Shown here piece by piece: positions 46,033 to 58,774 of a DNA stretch of 64,000 bases. Made by a program: the position numbers and the translations under genes. How positions within the stretch are numbered: position 1 is the stretch's first letter; every line of letters starts with the position of its first letter. Under the pieces are notes generated by a model. It was not told the DNA's origin, did no database searches, and saw only the letters and a list, made by a program, of their open reading frames with translations. Origin of the DNA: Stereum hirsutum FP-91666 SS1 (Eukaryota; Basidiomycota; Agaricomycetes; Russulales; Stereaceae); NCBI RefSeq assembly GCF_000264905.1, contig NW_006763133.1, positions 281,975 to 345,974 of the forward strand, in the 5' to 3' direction.

Positions 46033-47300
46033 AAGGAGTCAAGGGACTTCGACTGAGGGATCGTGGTTTATAAACATCGTCGATGTTATTCTCACTCGCA
46101 TGTCGACCCACACAAGAACATCTTTCTTGTACACTCATTTTATCCTGAGCGCTTCTGTACAGCTTGGTCTCCTTATCTGTGCTCGTTTAATACTTACTAC
46201 GAGGGGTTCTTGTTGCCGAACATGTTTTTATTTTATTTTTACATCCGGTATATTTGAAGCTGTAAGTCGCTGTCCTCGAACTTTGAAGGAACGGCCATGA
46301 AGATGTCCCAGAGTTGAGTCTGTGGAACGCTGTGGCGGAACGGTCGACAGTTTTCTCGTCTTGACCGTTCCGCCGCCATCCTCACGAGTGCCTCTGCCAG
46401 TCGAGTTCTCCTCAAGAGACACTTTTTTCGGATACTCTAGCTTTGAATAATCCTCTACGTTCCTGTCGTTTTATCATAGGTACTCTACTTTCATTTAAAA
46501 ATGTCCGAAAACCCATCCGTAACCGGCTCTTCTTGTTGTGCTATCCTGTACTATCCACACTCCCTTCTTCACTGAGCCTCCTGATGTCGCCTGTCATCCA
46601 ATCACAAACAGCCGCGCACACGCGTCGCCACTGTCGGTTGTATACAATGTTGTTTGCAGCTGCATACTATTGCCCAGGTGTTACATGCTACTTTTATCGG
46701 CGAGTAACTAGGAGATGCTATGCTAGAGAGATCAGAGGGCGACGGCCGAGCTCGCACCTACTACACCGTCGCCACACCATCGCCATGTGGCCACGCCAGT
46801 ACCACGCCACATGCACGGATGTGAAAAATCCAGTAAAACCCGCATATCAATTCGGAGGGCAATATTGGTTTGATTGGGAGAATCCGAATTGAAATTTCCT
46901 TAGGTTTGGCGAACCTGCTCATGCAAGCTATCCCTAGCCCCAGTGCTGAGGTTGTTGCTAGAGCGATTAGGCGTAAGGGGCGAGTCGGGATTGACTTCGG
47001 ATGCAGGGGAAGCTAGCAGTCGAAGGCCATCCGCCGACGTTGTGGGTACCGACGACGAAGACTGCTGGAGAGTGTGGGATGTCCGCTGGTGTTGAACAGG
47101 GTGATGGCGCAGATATTGCGGGATGAACAGAGTTGCGTACCTTCATCTGCCAAGAAGTCGACACAATTAACGACTCACTTGACTTGTAAACACTTCTTCA
47201 ACTCACCCGTCTCAATAAGTATCCCGGAAGCGAATCATTTCGTCGTATGAGCCACTGATCAAACTTTTACCTGTCGCGCCCTCACGTCGACGACTTATGT

Positions 47301-47499
47301 ATAGCCTTGCTCAAAGTTCGCATATTGAGGCCTCATATATGAGGCTCATAAATGAGCTCGATATGGGCTGAGCTGCCCCATTAGGCAGAAACTGTTCGGC
47401 AAAGCCTCTTGGCTGTGCTCAAGCTCATATCAAGCTCATATACGAGCTCGTATACTGCGTTTATGAGGGCTCGATATGAGCACTCTGAACAAGGCTTAT
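47301..47499. mobile_element. MITE-like element with imperfect terminal inverted repeats
   Basis: The left end ATAGCCTTGCTCAAAGTTCG and the reverse complement of the right end, ATAAGCCTTGTTCAGAGTGC, match with few differences. The ~200-bp interior is dense in CTCATAT/ATATGAG and GAGCTC palindromes, so the whole can fold. Both flanks contain TTATGTA, so a short target duplication is possible. No coding capacity. This size and form fit a non-autonomous inverted-repeat element. Confidence 0.6.
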
Positions 47500-47749
47500 G
47501 TATGTATGGATCGACGGCGAAGTGCAACAGGACTTACCGGCGTAGAACCAGCGTCGTATGGAAGTTCGTGTGTTTGAGAACCTTACACTCTTTGGGAGCG
47601 CATCGCGGGAGTTAAGCTTTTGGCGATGTAACGAGCGTTATGGTTGTTCCCTGCGATAGCGCGTTTCAGCACACACGGCTACATTGCGAAGATGCCTGGA
47701 CTATAGATGTGTCAATTAAAACGCACCAGTGAGAGAGGACCTCGGCGGC

Positions 47750-48030
47750 TGGAGTGGGGGAGGATCCGTCGCTGTGGTTCTCAAGCAGCAGTGTGCTTCC
47801 ATATGGCGGGCATGTGAGCTGCTTCTTGCCACTTCTTTGAGACCTGTAATACGTATAAGACCCAAAGTGAAACCTCCGATCAAGGGAAGGGAGATGCAAA
47901 CGACATAATGTACGAACAGGCTCTACAGGGAGGAGCTCTTGGACAGGGAGGTGTTTGAGAATCTTGAACGTCAAGTGTGATGCGAGGTTTCCGATGATAT
48001 CGGACGTCGATTTTGCGTACTTCGCTGGAA
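47750..48030 (-). pseudogene. Fragment of an F-box/WD-type gene
   Basis: The minus strand reads [21 protein letters not shown], then ELLPVEP; after an intron (47916-47845, GTTCGT donor, TATTACAG acceptor) it continues [17 protein letters not shown]. That is an F-box with the block order of F-box/WD proteins of the Met30/Pof1 kind. Immediately after, a TGA interrupts, and the expected continuation ([10 protein letters not shown]) is in another frame. No WD repeat follows. It is a truncated, frame-broken copy. Confidence 0.65.
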
Positions 48031-48388
48031 GCAGGATTTGCAAGTGAATACTTCCAGCCATACAAGCCGTAAAGGTGGAGGGCGTCAATCCCCTCACAAA
48101 CAAAAGTAGACGGCCCACAATTAAGGATGATAGCGACCCTAAGCGGCAATATAAGTAATGGGACGGAACTTTGGTGAGAGAGCAAAGACGAAGGGCGGAT
48201 ACCAGGGCGAGTTCGCGATGATTATTTGGGCGACGAAGAGGGTGATATGGATCAATTGAAGGCCTTGAACGAGATTCGGGAAGGAAGATACAATGAGACG
48301 CAGGTGAAGAAAACGATTAAAGGTCTAAGCAAGGATGAGAGCATGTGGTGTGAGTCTTACCACCCCAGGTACAAAACTCGTCCTCATC

Positions 48389-49298
48389 CTACATTCCCGT
48401 GATAACTCCACCATCCATTTCCCTCTCGCGCTCACGTTCTCGCAGGGCCGAGACCTCGGCAGGGAGGGCGTGTAGCTGCATGGCCCGGGAGGCTTGAGGA
48501 CGTTCGAAGGGTCGTTTGTAGTGAGGAAGTTTGCGCTGATGGATATCAAGCACCGCCTGAAGGCTTGATTGGAGCTGTACAGTACGTGTCAACGAACGTC
48601 GGGCTGTCAGCATTATGAGGTTCAGCCACCAACCTCAAGCTCGCAGCATGATTATCTGCCTTCGGGGGCGACAAAACCGTCAACTCTAAAGGCGTCCGAC
48701 CCACTCTCCATATGTCTCTGCGACGTTGTTTTCCCATTCGTCATACTAGGCCCACTACTCTTCCTCGCAGGGGTGGAACTCTTAGACACTGGTGGCACCC
48801 CTCTCGCGGACGGAGCTGTAGTTTTGCGCCTTGAGTCTTCGGAGGGGCGGTGAGTGGCGGGGCAGGCCGTGTCAAACTATTAGATTTTATATTTGCTTTT
48901 GCTTTGGGACTTGGAGACATGAAATTGCTTTGTGAGGACGAGGCGCTCGTGCTGAGACTAGTGTTATTTGGCGAGGAGGGAACGGAGACAGGATGTGCGC
49001 GAGGAGTCGTTGGTGGGCTGAAGGTCGACGGTGGGTGTGTCCGACAAGAAGGCGATTTAGGCGATTTGGCTTCGTACATGGAGACAGGGAGGGCGATGCT
49101 CTGAGTCGTGCCTGCGACTGAGACTGTCGAGTTCATACTCGGCCTACCACTGAACGATTTTGGGGTGACAGTTGGGGTTTCGGAAGTTTAGGAAGCATTG
49201 GAGATCACGCGGGGCTTGCTGACGGTGGCCAACGCGCTCATGTGTGGCGAGATGGGTGAAGGTGCTTCGGGAGGGACAAGAGACCGGTGTGAAGTCAT
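48389..49298 (-). pseudogene. Broken Ser/Pro-rich protein gene
   Basis: From an ATG at 49298 the minus strand reads Ser/Pro-rich sequence with many S/T-P sites (for example LVPPEAPSPISPH, STFSPPTTPRAHP, SNFMSPSPKAKAN). A TAA breaks it near 49188, a frameshift near 48840 moves the coding-like sequence to another frame (KTTAPSARGVPPVSKSSTP), and a third frame carries the likely C-terminus (LQSSLQAVLDIHQRKLPHYK, then ALREREREREMDGG) to a stop at 48389. Disordered with an end coiled coil; the many S/T-P sites would suit kinase control. Family not recognised. An intron could explain one of the shifts but not the TAA. Confidence 0.5.
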
Positions 49299-49301
49299 TG
49301 T

Positions 49302-51247
49302 TCTATTCCATAGAATGTCATTTATGTCTAGATCTGTGTCTACAGAATCATGTACAGAGTAGATGAACGCACCTGCAGACTTGCTATCCTTCGAAGGCGT
49401 TGTTACGCTGAGTAACTACCAAGATCAGTCAGATTGTATAATGCACTGCTACTAGTAGCTTCCTTGTTATCTGCCCGTAGAAAATCAAGACAAGCTTTCG
49501 AGAGAGCAAGTATTGGAGGTTATAATGAAACACACAGAGAAGCCGGTCCTTCAATGAACTACTAGTGTCCGAGTACTTTTGTGTCCTAAGCACTCATCTG
49601 ACTAGGGTTGAAAATACCGTCGAGGCCCAAGCGGAAGACATCGCACGGTCAGAATGATATTGAGATAAGTGTGGCGAGAGCAATGCAGAGTCGTATTCCA
49701 CCACTGAGGCCTACTGAGGCCTGAGGGACGGCTGGCCCAGGGAAGGGTGCCTAGAAGCGAACCTCGGGTACGTGAACACCCGCCACTTCCCACGCGAACA
49801 CGTGGAAACACGAGGACAACGCCGAGTTGCCGCCTGCATCTGCTTTCCTCCCTCGACGACGACGACAAGTTCTTTGCCCAAGAGATGCCTCCCACTCCAC
49901 CCAAAGAACCCTCATGGCTATTGAAACACCAGTATCAGAAACTGCATCGGCCGCCTGAGAACAGCAACCTCACCGCACAGGAAAAGTTCGAGGTATAGTA
50001 TTGAGTCAATGTACTTGGTCCGATTTCGTGGATCTGACTTATGCCCTCGTATGAAGATCGTCCATGCAGGTCTCGGTAGTCATACTCGCACTGTCGAGGC
50101 ATTCAACAGAGCTTCCCCTCGCAAGAACCGGGTACTTGTTTCCTTAGATCATTTATACCATCACGATACTCACCAGCCTGCTATCACCTATGTTTAGTCT
50201 GACCCGGAGTATTTCTACCACTGTCAGGTATATTTCTCTTCCACTCGTGTTAATCGCCGCGTATGGAGCCTGTTCACACTAAGAATTTAGATCTGCCAAT
50301 CGTCGGTGGAGGACAGTGACCTCTGTGACTTCGTACATCTCTGCCCATGCAAGCGCCTTGTGCATGCCGTGCGTCTTCCGTCGAATTTCTTCTATGTTCT
50401 GAGCATGACCATTATCCTAGACGTGCATGCTTGGGTGGATTGAGTATAAAGGCCTTTCCAGATTGGCGCCGCCCTGCACGTATTTTACTTTTCCTTAGAG
50501 AAACAGTTTATTGACAAACCTCAAAACTAGGTGCTCAGTGCTCGGGGGAGTTCCGCTGGGTTCATCTTGGATGGCTCATCTCACCGGACGAGTGGACCTC
50601 TCTCCAAAAACACCGGAGCCGCAAGCGGAATGTCGAGAGGAAGACCCTGGTGGCGGTGAAGAAACGGGACAACAAGCGGAAGAAGGCTCAAAGACAAGCG
50701 AAACAGGCTGCTATCGTGGACAAGAAGAAGCGGCAGGACTTGTCGGCGAAGAATTCGGCAACAACTGATTGCTAGCTTCCGTGGCTCTCTACAGCTATAT
50801 GGCGTCAGTGTTACTCTTTGTCTAGCCTGTAACCGTGCTCGATATTGCTTAATCCGTCAGACATGATAACGCTGTCACTTGATTCGGCTGGTTATACTCA
50901 AAGTGTTTGTCCTCGATTACTATACTATGAATGAACTCTGCAGTCTGCCGTGATTTTTCCGATAGTCAATATTAGTAATGCCATGTATTCACTGGAAGAA
51001 AACCGAACAAGCTGGGTACAATCAAAATCGGGATAGCACCCTTCGACGTGCGTTATCGCAGCATATACATCGCAGGTGCAGAACACAGTACGCAGACCAC
51101 GCAAGCAGGCCGGCACTGCTGCAACATCTGGAGCCGAATGAAGCACGCGACCCACAAAGCGATCAGTCCAGCGTGACAAACGTGAGAGGCTCGATGGTTT
51201 GAAAAAAGCTACATACCTATATCCATCATCGCGACAAGCCAAGTATA
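49302..51247. other. No supported gene; one dispersed repeat
   Basis: Short frames only, apart from the repeat copy at 49775-49855. A Glu/Gly-rich frame at 50511-50768 shows compositional bias but no support. Confidence 0.4.
49775..49855 (+). repeat. Dispersed short repeat, copy B
   Basis: Second copy of the 23085-23165 sequence, 26.7 kb away, with a small insertion (GCGAACACGTGGAAACACG). Confidence 0.8.
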
Positions 51248-54200
51248 CTAACTCTTCGGGAGGCTTATGTGGCTCTCTTTTACAGAGGACCATACACCTC
51301 TACGTAAGCTGTCGAAAGCGCATCGCGAGTCCATCTGGTGCCCCTCTCGTTCATCCAAGAACAGGGAAAGTTTCCCGATATCGTCTTCCGCCGCCTTATC
51401 GTATTGCTCCTCGAATGGAGGCGGATCCCATGTATCTAAGTCCTCAGACGAGGGCGTGTGTTGGATGCCGGCGAGTGCGAAACAGCGAAGGTCGAGGTCC
51501 TGGTCCTCGTCGAGGTCGTCGAGGTCATGTTTTCCATCATCTCCGTCAGTCTGGCACATGACACGCGTAATATGGTGGAGCTGCATCCTAATATGGTCGT
51601 ACGCCCGTTCCCCAAGAAAATCATGAAAGTCATCGGCGAGACACTCGATGAGGTACTCGCTAGGAATCTGCTTTGAGCTAGTACTCCTGCCTATCCTGAT
51701 ATGAGCAGTCACGACCGCACAGGCAAAGTGCGCTAGTGCGCAGAACACCACCCTATAACACTCCGGGACCCACTGCGGTGCCAACCTTGAGTTGTAGACC
51801 GGTCGTTGTAGGCCCTCAACTCCTCCGTCCTCCAGAACTACAGAACCCTCGTTGTTGGCTCCTGCAAAGGACGATCTTTTGGCGGCTACATTCATAAGTA
51901 TGTACCGAATGAATGCCATGCGAGCGATCTGAATGCATCTCCTTTCGCCGCGTGATAGACGACCTTCCGCATCACGGGCGGCAGGAAGTGAGTAGAAGTT
52001 TCCGCGTTGATCTTGATACGTGTCAGCACGAAGGCTGTAGGCGAAGACCGCAACCGCGCCGAGCATGATATAGAACTCATCATCCTTGGGACATGACATA
52101 TCTATAGCAGCGATTATTGAGCATACGTCTTCCCGGAGAGTATAAGCAATCTAAACGTACACTCAGATCCGCTATCGGAAGACTGATCCAAAAATTGATC
52201 CATAAAGCTGATTAGGCAGTGAAGGGCTGCTCCCGATGTATTCTTGACGATGCATAAATTGCCGACAAGCGAATGGATTGCGCCAAAGACGCTCCTATCC
52301 AACGTGGTCGAGGAGTAGAAATTTCTCTCGTATGTGATTGTGGGGCTCAACGTGATTCCACAGTGAAGTGTGCACGGGCGCATGAACCTACAGCAATATA
52401 TGAGTGGACTGTACATGACGGTTTTGGGTGAGACGTACAGAATGGTTCCTTTCGTGAGCATGGCTCCTTCCCACCGGAAGCGTCTATCAAGGGCATGATC
52501 CTTAAACTGAGAGAATGCAGACACTCTGTCCAGAGCGAGGGCTGAGGCAAACTGAGGGAGTGGTTCGGCTACGACTACGTACTTCTCTCCGTCAAGTACG
52601 TAGATGGCCGATGCGAGTCCTTCGGAGTGGATACCGATCCGGGAGATGACGCCTGCTGAGCACACAGTGGCCCGCGAAAGGTGACTAGTAGGCTTGTAGT
52701 CGTGCCCGTCAGACCACTTGGCGTCATAAAACTCCATCGTATCAATGTCGTGAGCCAGCGTCCTGATGGTGTCAATCCCCTGACAACGGCAACGGAAAAG
52801 CATGTGCCTACCTCCAACCCAAAATGTGCTCGAGCTCCGAGCGGCCTCTGGGAATATTGAACGCGTCCAATCGCTTATGTAGCAATGTGGCGGGCGGGTC
52901 GGCGGCATCTGTGCTTGGTGCGGTAGCGAGGATATCGGCGAGTGTCCATTTATCTTCCGTGGCAAACTCGTCGTCTTGGTCGTTCAATTCGCGAAACTCC
53001 ATATCTAAAACTTTTTCAGTTATCGAACAGTTTTATCCTAGTAGCTTGGACACAGACCTTGCACCTTGATGGGACGTTTTAAGAGTCCAAGACGCTGCAG
53101 TGAACGACTGCACCAAGACCATTCGTAATCGGTTTTGCAGCCATATACCAAGATATGACGTTCAGCAAAGATAGCTTGGATGATCTTCGGCTCATTCTTA
53201 ATCATGGAACGAAATTGTTCATGGTGCACCCTGTATATGGAGGACTGGCTAATATCTCCGTATCTGTACGTCTCGGAGGAGGCGCTAGTGTGTAGGTGAA
53301 GAGGCTTGGGGCTTTCTCCAGCAAACTCCGGCCGACAAGTGGCCATGTCACCGTTGAACTGTGCAGCGACAATATCCGAGTAAAGTGCGAAGTCCTTGAT
53401 ATCACGAACGCAAAGGCAGTCCAACGCAGATAGCTCAGTCGCCGAGTGTCACGACTGACATAAATAACGAGCTCACCGAGGCTTTCGTGGACACAAAGGT
53501 ATGTAACTTCCTGGATGGATCATCCACACCACTGTCCCAGACAGGGAGCGCGTTCTCGAGGCGATCATCCAGGTCGGAGAGGGTGTTTACCTCGCGTACG
53601 TTACCATGACTTTCGGCGATACCGGTGTGCAACCTCTTCCTACGTCTATTATTCTGGTCTACATCCTATTCGAAGTCAGTGAGTTAATCGCAACGGCCTG
53701 CCAAGGTATGTCACCTCGTGCATACGCTTTCCTGAATTACTCGGCCCAGACGTGGTAGAAGGTAGCGCGTGTTGCATAATAGCGTCTTCAGCTCCATGTT
53801 CGTCCACATACATCAAGTCCAGGCGAACGCCGAGCTGTGCATAATCGTCGCAGGTATCATCAGGGGGTTGGGCATTGTCGTTACTGGGGACGTCACCCGA
53901 GAGTACACAGTTTTTGTCCCTAATAAGGATAGTCAGAATAAAATCAATATGCGCTCGCATACACTTTGTGGTGACACGCACGCCTGGCCTTGTCCTCTAG
54001 GTTGTTCAAAGTGAACCAATGGCACTGCCACCTCCTGCATAGCATCACGCCCTTGGTCCGCCTCGCTCCGTGGATGGACGGTTTGTTCCTCTGCATCTGC
54101 GTCCCCTTTGAAGACGCGTGTCAGAAGGGTGATTATTAATATTGAAGTAAGTACGCTCTTGCCTAATCTTTGGGAAACCTGTGACGCTGCCGACGATTAG

Positions 54201-54360
54201 TCATTTCCAATGTGACCCAAAAGAGAACAGGTGTTCCGTCACATCCAGACAAAGATCAGAGTGTCAGTCCATAACCAAAGTTACTACTGTTAGTATGATG
54301 CGATCGGTCCGAACAGGCGTCGCTAGACCCACCTTTGTCAAACTTGACCGGTTGATGCAT
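51248..54360 (-). CDS. JmjC-like domain protein
   Basis: Ten exons join in frame to about 863 residues: 54360-54285, 54178-54155, 54105-53982, 53919-53715, 53665-53477, 53433-53058, 53004-52812, 52762-52439, 52387-52161 and 52101-51248. Residues about 395-545 fit the JmjC-like oxygenase domain frequent in Agaricomycetes: SAGVISRIGIHSEGLASAIY has the metal-binding HxE (H441, E443), K456 in LDGEKY would hold 2-oxoglutarate, and TILFMRPCTLHCG supplies the second His (H512), followed by NFYSSTTL. The TILFMRP block forms only after removing the 51-nt intron 52438-52388 with its GTACGT donor, which supports the model. JmjC enzymes hydroxylate or demethylate proteins; substrate unknown here. N-terminal 130 residues are disordered, with basic NRRRKRL. 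The C-terminal 280 residues are helical with an acidic run DDLDDLDEDQDLDL. The first two exons and the 43-nt intron at 53476-53434 are the weakest parts. Confidence 0.72.
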
Positions 54361-54535
54361 CTTTGATAAGGGAGTTGCGTCTGAGAAATGCCGAGTTCGT
54401 TAAAATATGGCTTTTCCCAAAGACTATGGAAAGTGGCACCTGTTGATTGTTCCTCATGTGCTGTGTCAGCACTTGGTTGCACTGATCCCGGAGATGGTGG
54501 AGAGAAGGCCAAGATCTCGACAGAATTATAGCCAG

Positions 54536-56520
54536 TTATCCGAGGTCCAGAGGGTAGAACAGGGGCATTGTCGCTTCCAAAGCATGCCGTGGAAGGCGCT
54601 TTGAGTTCGCCCGTGTCTGAGTATCGACCATGTGAAAAATAGTTAGCCGTGACGGAGAAGGGGAGCTAGGGTATAAATTGGAACCTTTCGCTGGGCCTGC
54701 AGGATATGGGACCGGGTCGTCAGGTGCGGTTTGAGGCTGTTTTACTGGCATTGAGAAGGATGAGATCCTTGACGAGCACTATGGAGTATCAATGGCGCAG
54801 TCATACCAGCCGATTCCGAGTTGCGTCCCGCTGGAACGTGATCATTGTTGGAGCCTAGCTCCGAAGAGAGTGCTGTAGGAGCATATCAGCGGAGCAGGGT
54901 GAACACTCTCATAACGGACTTACGAGAGAACCATGCGCGTAAAGTATGTTCATCTTCTCCTCTTTGTCGTATGGATTCGGGTGTGCACCAGAATATGCGC
55001 AGGTCGTCGAGCTGAGCTTCGGGACTTGATCCAAAGAGGATCTGGATAACAGCACTCCAGATACGGTCCTCCATGTCGAGAATAAGCCGCGGTTTATCCA
55101 TATTTCCGAGCGCAGCACCAAGCTAGGATGAGATGTCTTGAGCCAGCTGAGCAATCATAGGCGTTCGTTATCACTTACCGCAAATATGTGTGGAAGCGCA
55201 GCCTTGCTCTTATACGAGGTTGACGCGTCGGACAACAAGAAGATAGGAGAGATACTTAACGCCAGGGCAAGGGGCATGTACATGCTGTTATCCTTGAAAC
55301 AATTCTGCGGGATGGAATCATCGTCGAGGGTCAAATTGTTGGCATTGTATCGTCTGTTTGAGCAGAGTTTAGCCCTTGTACTCGCGCTGTTCAGACGCAA
55401 AACGTACTGCTTGATATGCTCAGCGTACTGTTGTCCCCTTGGAAGCGGAGAGGAGATAGATGTCTACAAAAAGACCTGAAGGTGAATAACAGACCAATGT
55501 GATTGCGAGAGAACGAACGTGTGACAAAAGTGACATCGCAAAGGCAGCCAGTTGGAGGTTTATGATGGCGCTTGAGCGAGAGGCCCCTGGCTCGAGTGCG
55601 ACACAGTTCGCAAGAAGGCGTATCTCGTTAGAAAGCGAGAACAAGAGGCCGTTGCTGTTCGTTTGCTGATGTGAAATGATTTGGGTACTGCTCAGGGCTG
55701 AGCGCACCGGTTGCTTTGAGAACGTGAGGTCAAGGTGTTTAGGCCAGTCGTCCAAAAAGCGTTTATAGAGCTATGGAATTTTCACGCCAATCGATATATG
55801 TGAATACAAGTATGTGACATGTGCACTCACCAAGGCCAAACCTGGTTCATGCGAAAGTGCACGCAGCCACGGAATATCCGGAAAACTCGATGGCCCATCA
55901 CGTCGACCATGGATGGCGTACACCATGACATCGAACAGCTGATGCTCCATGAAAACGCGCACCAATTGGTTAAACGTGATCGTTGACAGATTTTGAACAA
56001 CATGACGGAGGGTAGTGGGGATAGTGGTGCTCAGGCCTAGTGCTGTCCATACTAGCAGCTCATTACTGGTGCGCTGAAGAACGCCTACGGTAGCATAATG
56101 ATCGAGTTTTTCCGAGTATCTCTAAGGCTAGTTCATAATCAAGACTTGAAGTGGATCAAATCGGTAGACATTACCAGCAGGAAGGTCGAAAGGGATGGTA
56201 TACTGGAGGACGGGACTGTAGCCACGACTGCAATCATCTTGAACTGCTATCAGGGTCATGGTAAGCATCAAGAGAATGATACTCGCCTTGCGAGGTGAAG
56301 GCCCGGGGTCCTGCAACATGGTTCCGGGCTGCGGTTGACCATTGTTAAACCAATTAAAGAGAGATCCAAGGGATGTGACCGCGTTCGTCTTCCATGGGAG
56401 CTGTTTCAAGGTAGTCATATACGGTCTACGATTGTACGGCGAAGTCATGGTCGCAGATTCAAACTCGGCCCGAAGCGCCTTGTTTGTGCTCATAGATTTC
56501 TGGTCCCACTTGGAAGGCAT
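54536..56520 (-). CDS. Hypothetical helical protein, eight exons
   Basis: Exons 56520-56287, 56246-56175, 56121-55831, 55770-55495, 55427-55179, 55122-54924, 54872-54807 and 54744-54536 join in frame to 531 residues; most introns are 51-67 nt with GTGAGT, GTAAGT or GTATGA donors. No family recognised. The centre is rich in aliphatic helices (LLVWTALGLSTTIPTTLRHV, FMEHQLFDVMVYAIHGRR, MYMPLALALSISPIFLLSDA) and the end is Pro/Ser-rich (PVPYPAGPAKGSNLYPSSP). The first intron, 56286-56247, is only 40 nt and would need a GC donor, so the true first exon may end elsewhere, or the protein may start at the ATG at 56237. It lies 175 bp upstream of the JmjC-like gene in the same direction; co-regulation is possible but not shown. 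Confidence 0.58.
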
Positions 56521-58774
56521 CGTATGTGGATATGGTAGCAAGGTCTGTTGGCAAGGGTCAGGCCAGAAATATTAGCAGAGTTAAATACAACCATCATTAG
56601 AGCACATATGTAGCGGGTTCAAAACGTTAGAGCCGCCGCCAGTGCTCGCTTCCTGATTCCCGAGGGGTTTGAATGTACACCGTTACATATATGCCCTATT
56701 TAGTGGTAACGACGTTAATAAATGACATGAGGTATACCTTTGGTGTTTCGAGAAGTGGAGGAAAGCAAGATGATCAAAGTCGGAGAGATGCCACGTCAAC
56801 GCGGCATCTCATTGCCGCCAGGTACGGCGTGTTGGACATCGGGAGCTGCCGCGCTCGTATTCATGCCCCGCAAGTTGACCTGACTTGACCCGGCCCGTCA
56901 AGCCGGAGCAAGTACCTACATGTAGATGCTTCATTCACGGACGGATATGCCTTCCTAGTGTCTTTGTTTTCACCTATACCGGCTGACTTAGTTGTTTCTA
57001 CCCTCAGCTGCCACCAACCTGGAGGCTAAGATCAACTTACTGTGTACCAAACAAGGCTTCAACCTCCTTACTACAGGCCGCAGCGCCACTGCCCACCTCT
57101 CTTGAGAGTGTTATTTGCTGATTAGGTTGGCTTTGTCGTACCAGTCTATCCAAGAGCACTCACACTACGGCCAAACTTTGGTCAAGCGGCAAGATACCGA
57201 AGCTGCGCGGCACTTCGGCATTTCCGGTGATCGTTCAGGGGGCGTTTGTTGCCATATGTTCAAGAATCAACGTACGCCTGTGCGTATGTTCAAAGTGCGC
57301 GTCACTGTAAGTCTTCTACCAACCCAGTCAAGTCCATTACTGTCATGTTTGACGAACTTAGACTGGCTACTTCAACCTTGCGAAGTCACATCGCGACGCC
57401 CCATGACCCTGGTCACCTACAATGTACGACTATTGGGAGCCAAGTACCGTGATTTCGCCTCGAGGAGAGCATGCTGAAGGGAGAATCTTGAGTATCTAGG
57501 TATGTCGGGTCGGCCGACGAACGAAAATTTGTAGGTGGTAAGCCATGCAACCTTGGGGAGCTCTTATGACTATTTTTGGCACTACAACTGTCCTGTGAAG
57601 GTCGGCTATTCTCGAATGATCAGTCCTTCTACGGATTCACGCCATGATTGATGCATTTTATAGTGGGTGACTAACGTCTCTAAGGACCCGGAAGCAAACA
57701 CGTAATAAAATTGAAGGCAATCGGCTTTAGTGCTTTATGTGTTGAGATCTCTGATACTCAGCGCGTCGCTCACTGTGCATGACGAGCTCATGCTCGATCT
57801 CGGAACTATCAAACCAAAGTAGGTGATGGTCTATGGAAATCATCAAGCCGTACACACACTCTCTGCAACTACCGACCACTAAATATGTGCAGAGGTTCGT
57901 CTAACTTTCTGCTTTGGCCCCAATGTAGGACTTGTTCGCAATGCGATACGTCAACTCACATTCCCGTATCATTCCCTTAGACGCCCTTCTGATACAGAGG
58001 GTAGTGGAGTCCATTCAAGTTCATTGTTGTGCAGGTACGAAGGGCATAATCATCTGGTACGTCTATGTCTTTTATATCTTCATGTATGCTCATAGGAGGA
58101 GAATCACGGGATTTAACTTTCGACTCGCAATCTGTATCGCCAGTCTGGCGTTAGGCCAGAACCTACCCTCTCCTCTTGTTATTGCATTACCGAGTCTAGC
58201 GCTTCTACAAGCAGTCCCTCGTAGGCCGGAGGAGCTTCACTCATATTTTAATCTCACTTGAGGCTGCACCCACCACATCGCCCTGCACCACTACGTTCGA
58301 AGGGACTCACCTGTAATTCATGCTCCCATAAACAATACCATACATACAGAACGGACTTGGCCAAGTTAGATCAACGTCGCTTTCGACTACGCCAATCATA
58401 CAGGCGCTCGTCCCCGCAACCCACATATCCTGCAGTTCTTCGTACTGCTTCTCTAATCAGCTTAAGCTCCCTTTTCATTCTCGAACTCACACTGAGTAGG
58501 ATTGTTTGTCCACTGCAATCTTCGCTTTCCGTCTGCTAGGTCATATCATCAGGTCTACCGATCGGATGACGGTGGCTCCTCCACGGTTTGGACAACCTCC
58601 CCGAACTTACGTTCCCGCGAACGTCTCACACCCTAGAGTTCCAAGCTTCATTTGTAACCATCACCGGCTCTCATTTGTTGATCGAATATTTGCTCGCATA
58701 CTAACATTAATTGTAGTATGTTATCATGTTACTTCGTACCAATATCACGAGGATGACAATTCATTTCTCCACAG
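56521..58774. other. No supported gene; one dispersed repeat
   Basis: An acceptor-like TTGCCAACAG just upstream of 56520 hints at a 5' untranslated exon of the minus-strand gene. Otherwise only short frames and the repeat copy at 56625-56702. Confidence 0.4.
56625..56702 (+). repeat. Dispersed short repeat, copy B
   Basis: Second copy of the 45625-45705 sequence, about 11 kb away, same orientation. Confidence 0.8.

Larger units (their letters stand above)
42945..47749. other. Repeat-rich, no supported gene
   Basis: Nearly 5 kb without a gene. Holds a 181-bp tandem duplication, a repeat of about 200 bp in two complete and one partial copy, a dispersed short repeat, and a hairpin-rich element (separate entries). 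Confidence 0.5.

Noticed and set aside
56880..57480. Possible reverse-transcriptase-like remnant
   Set aside because: No YxDD motif or consistent frame was found.
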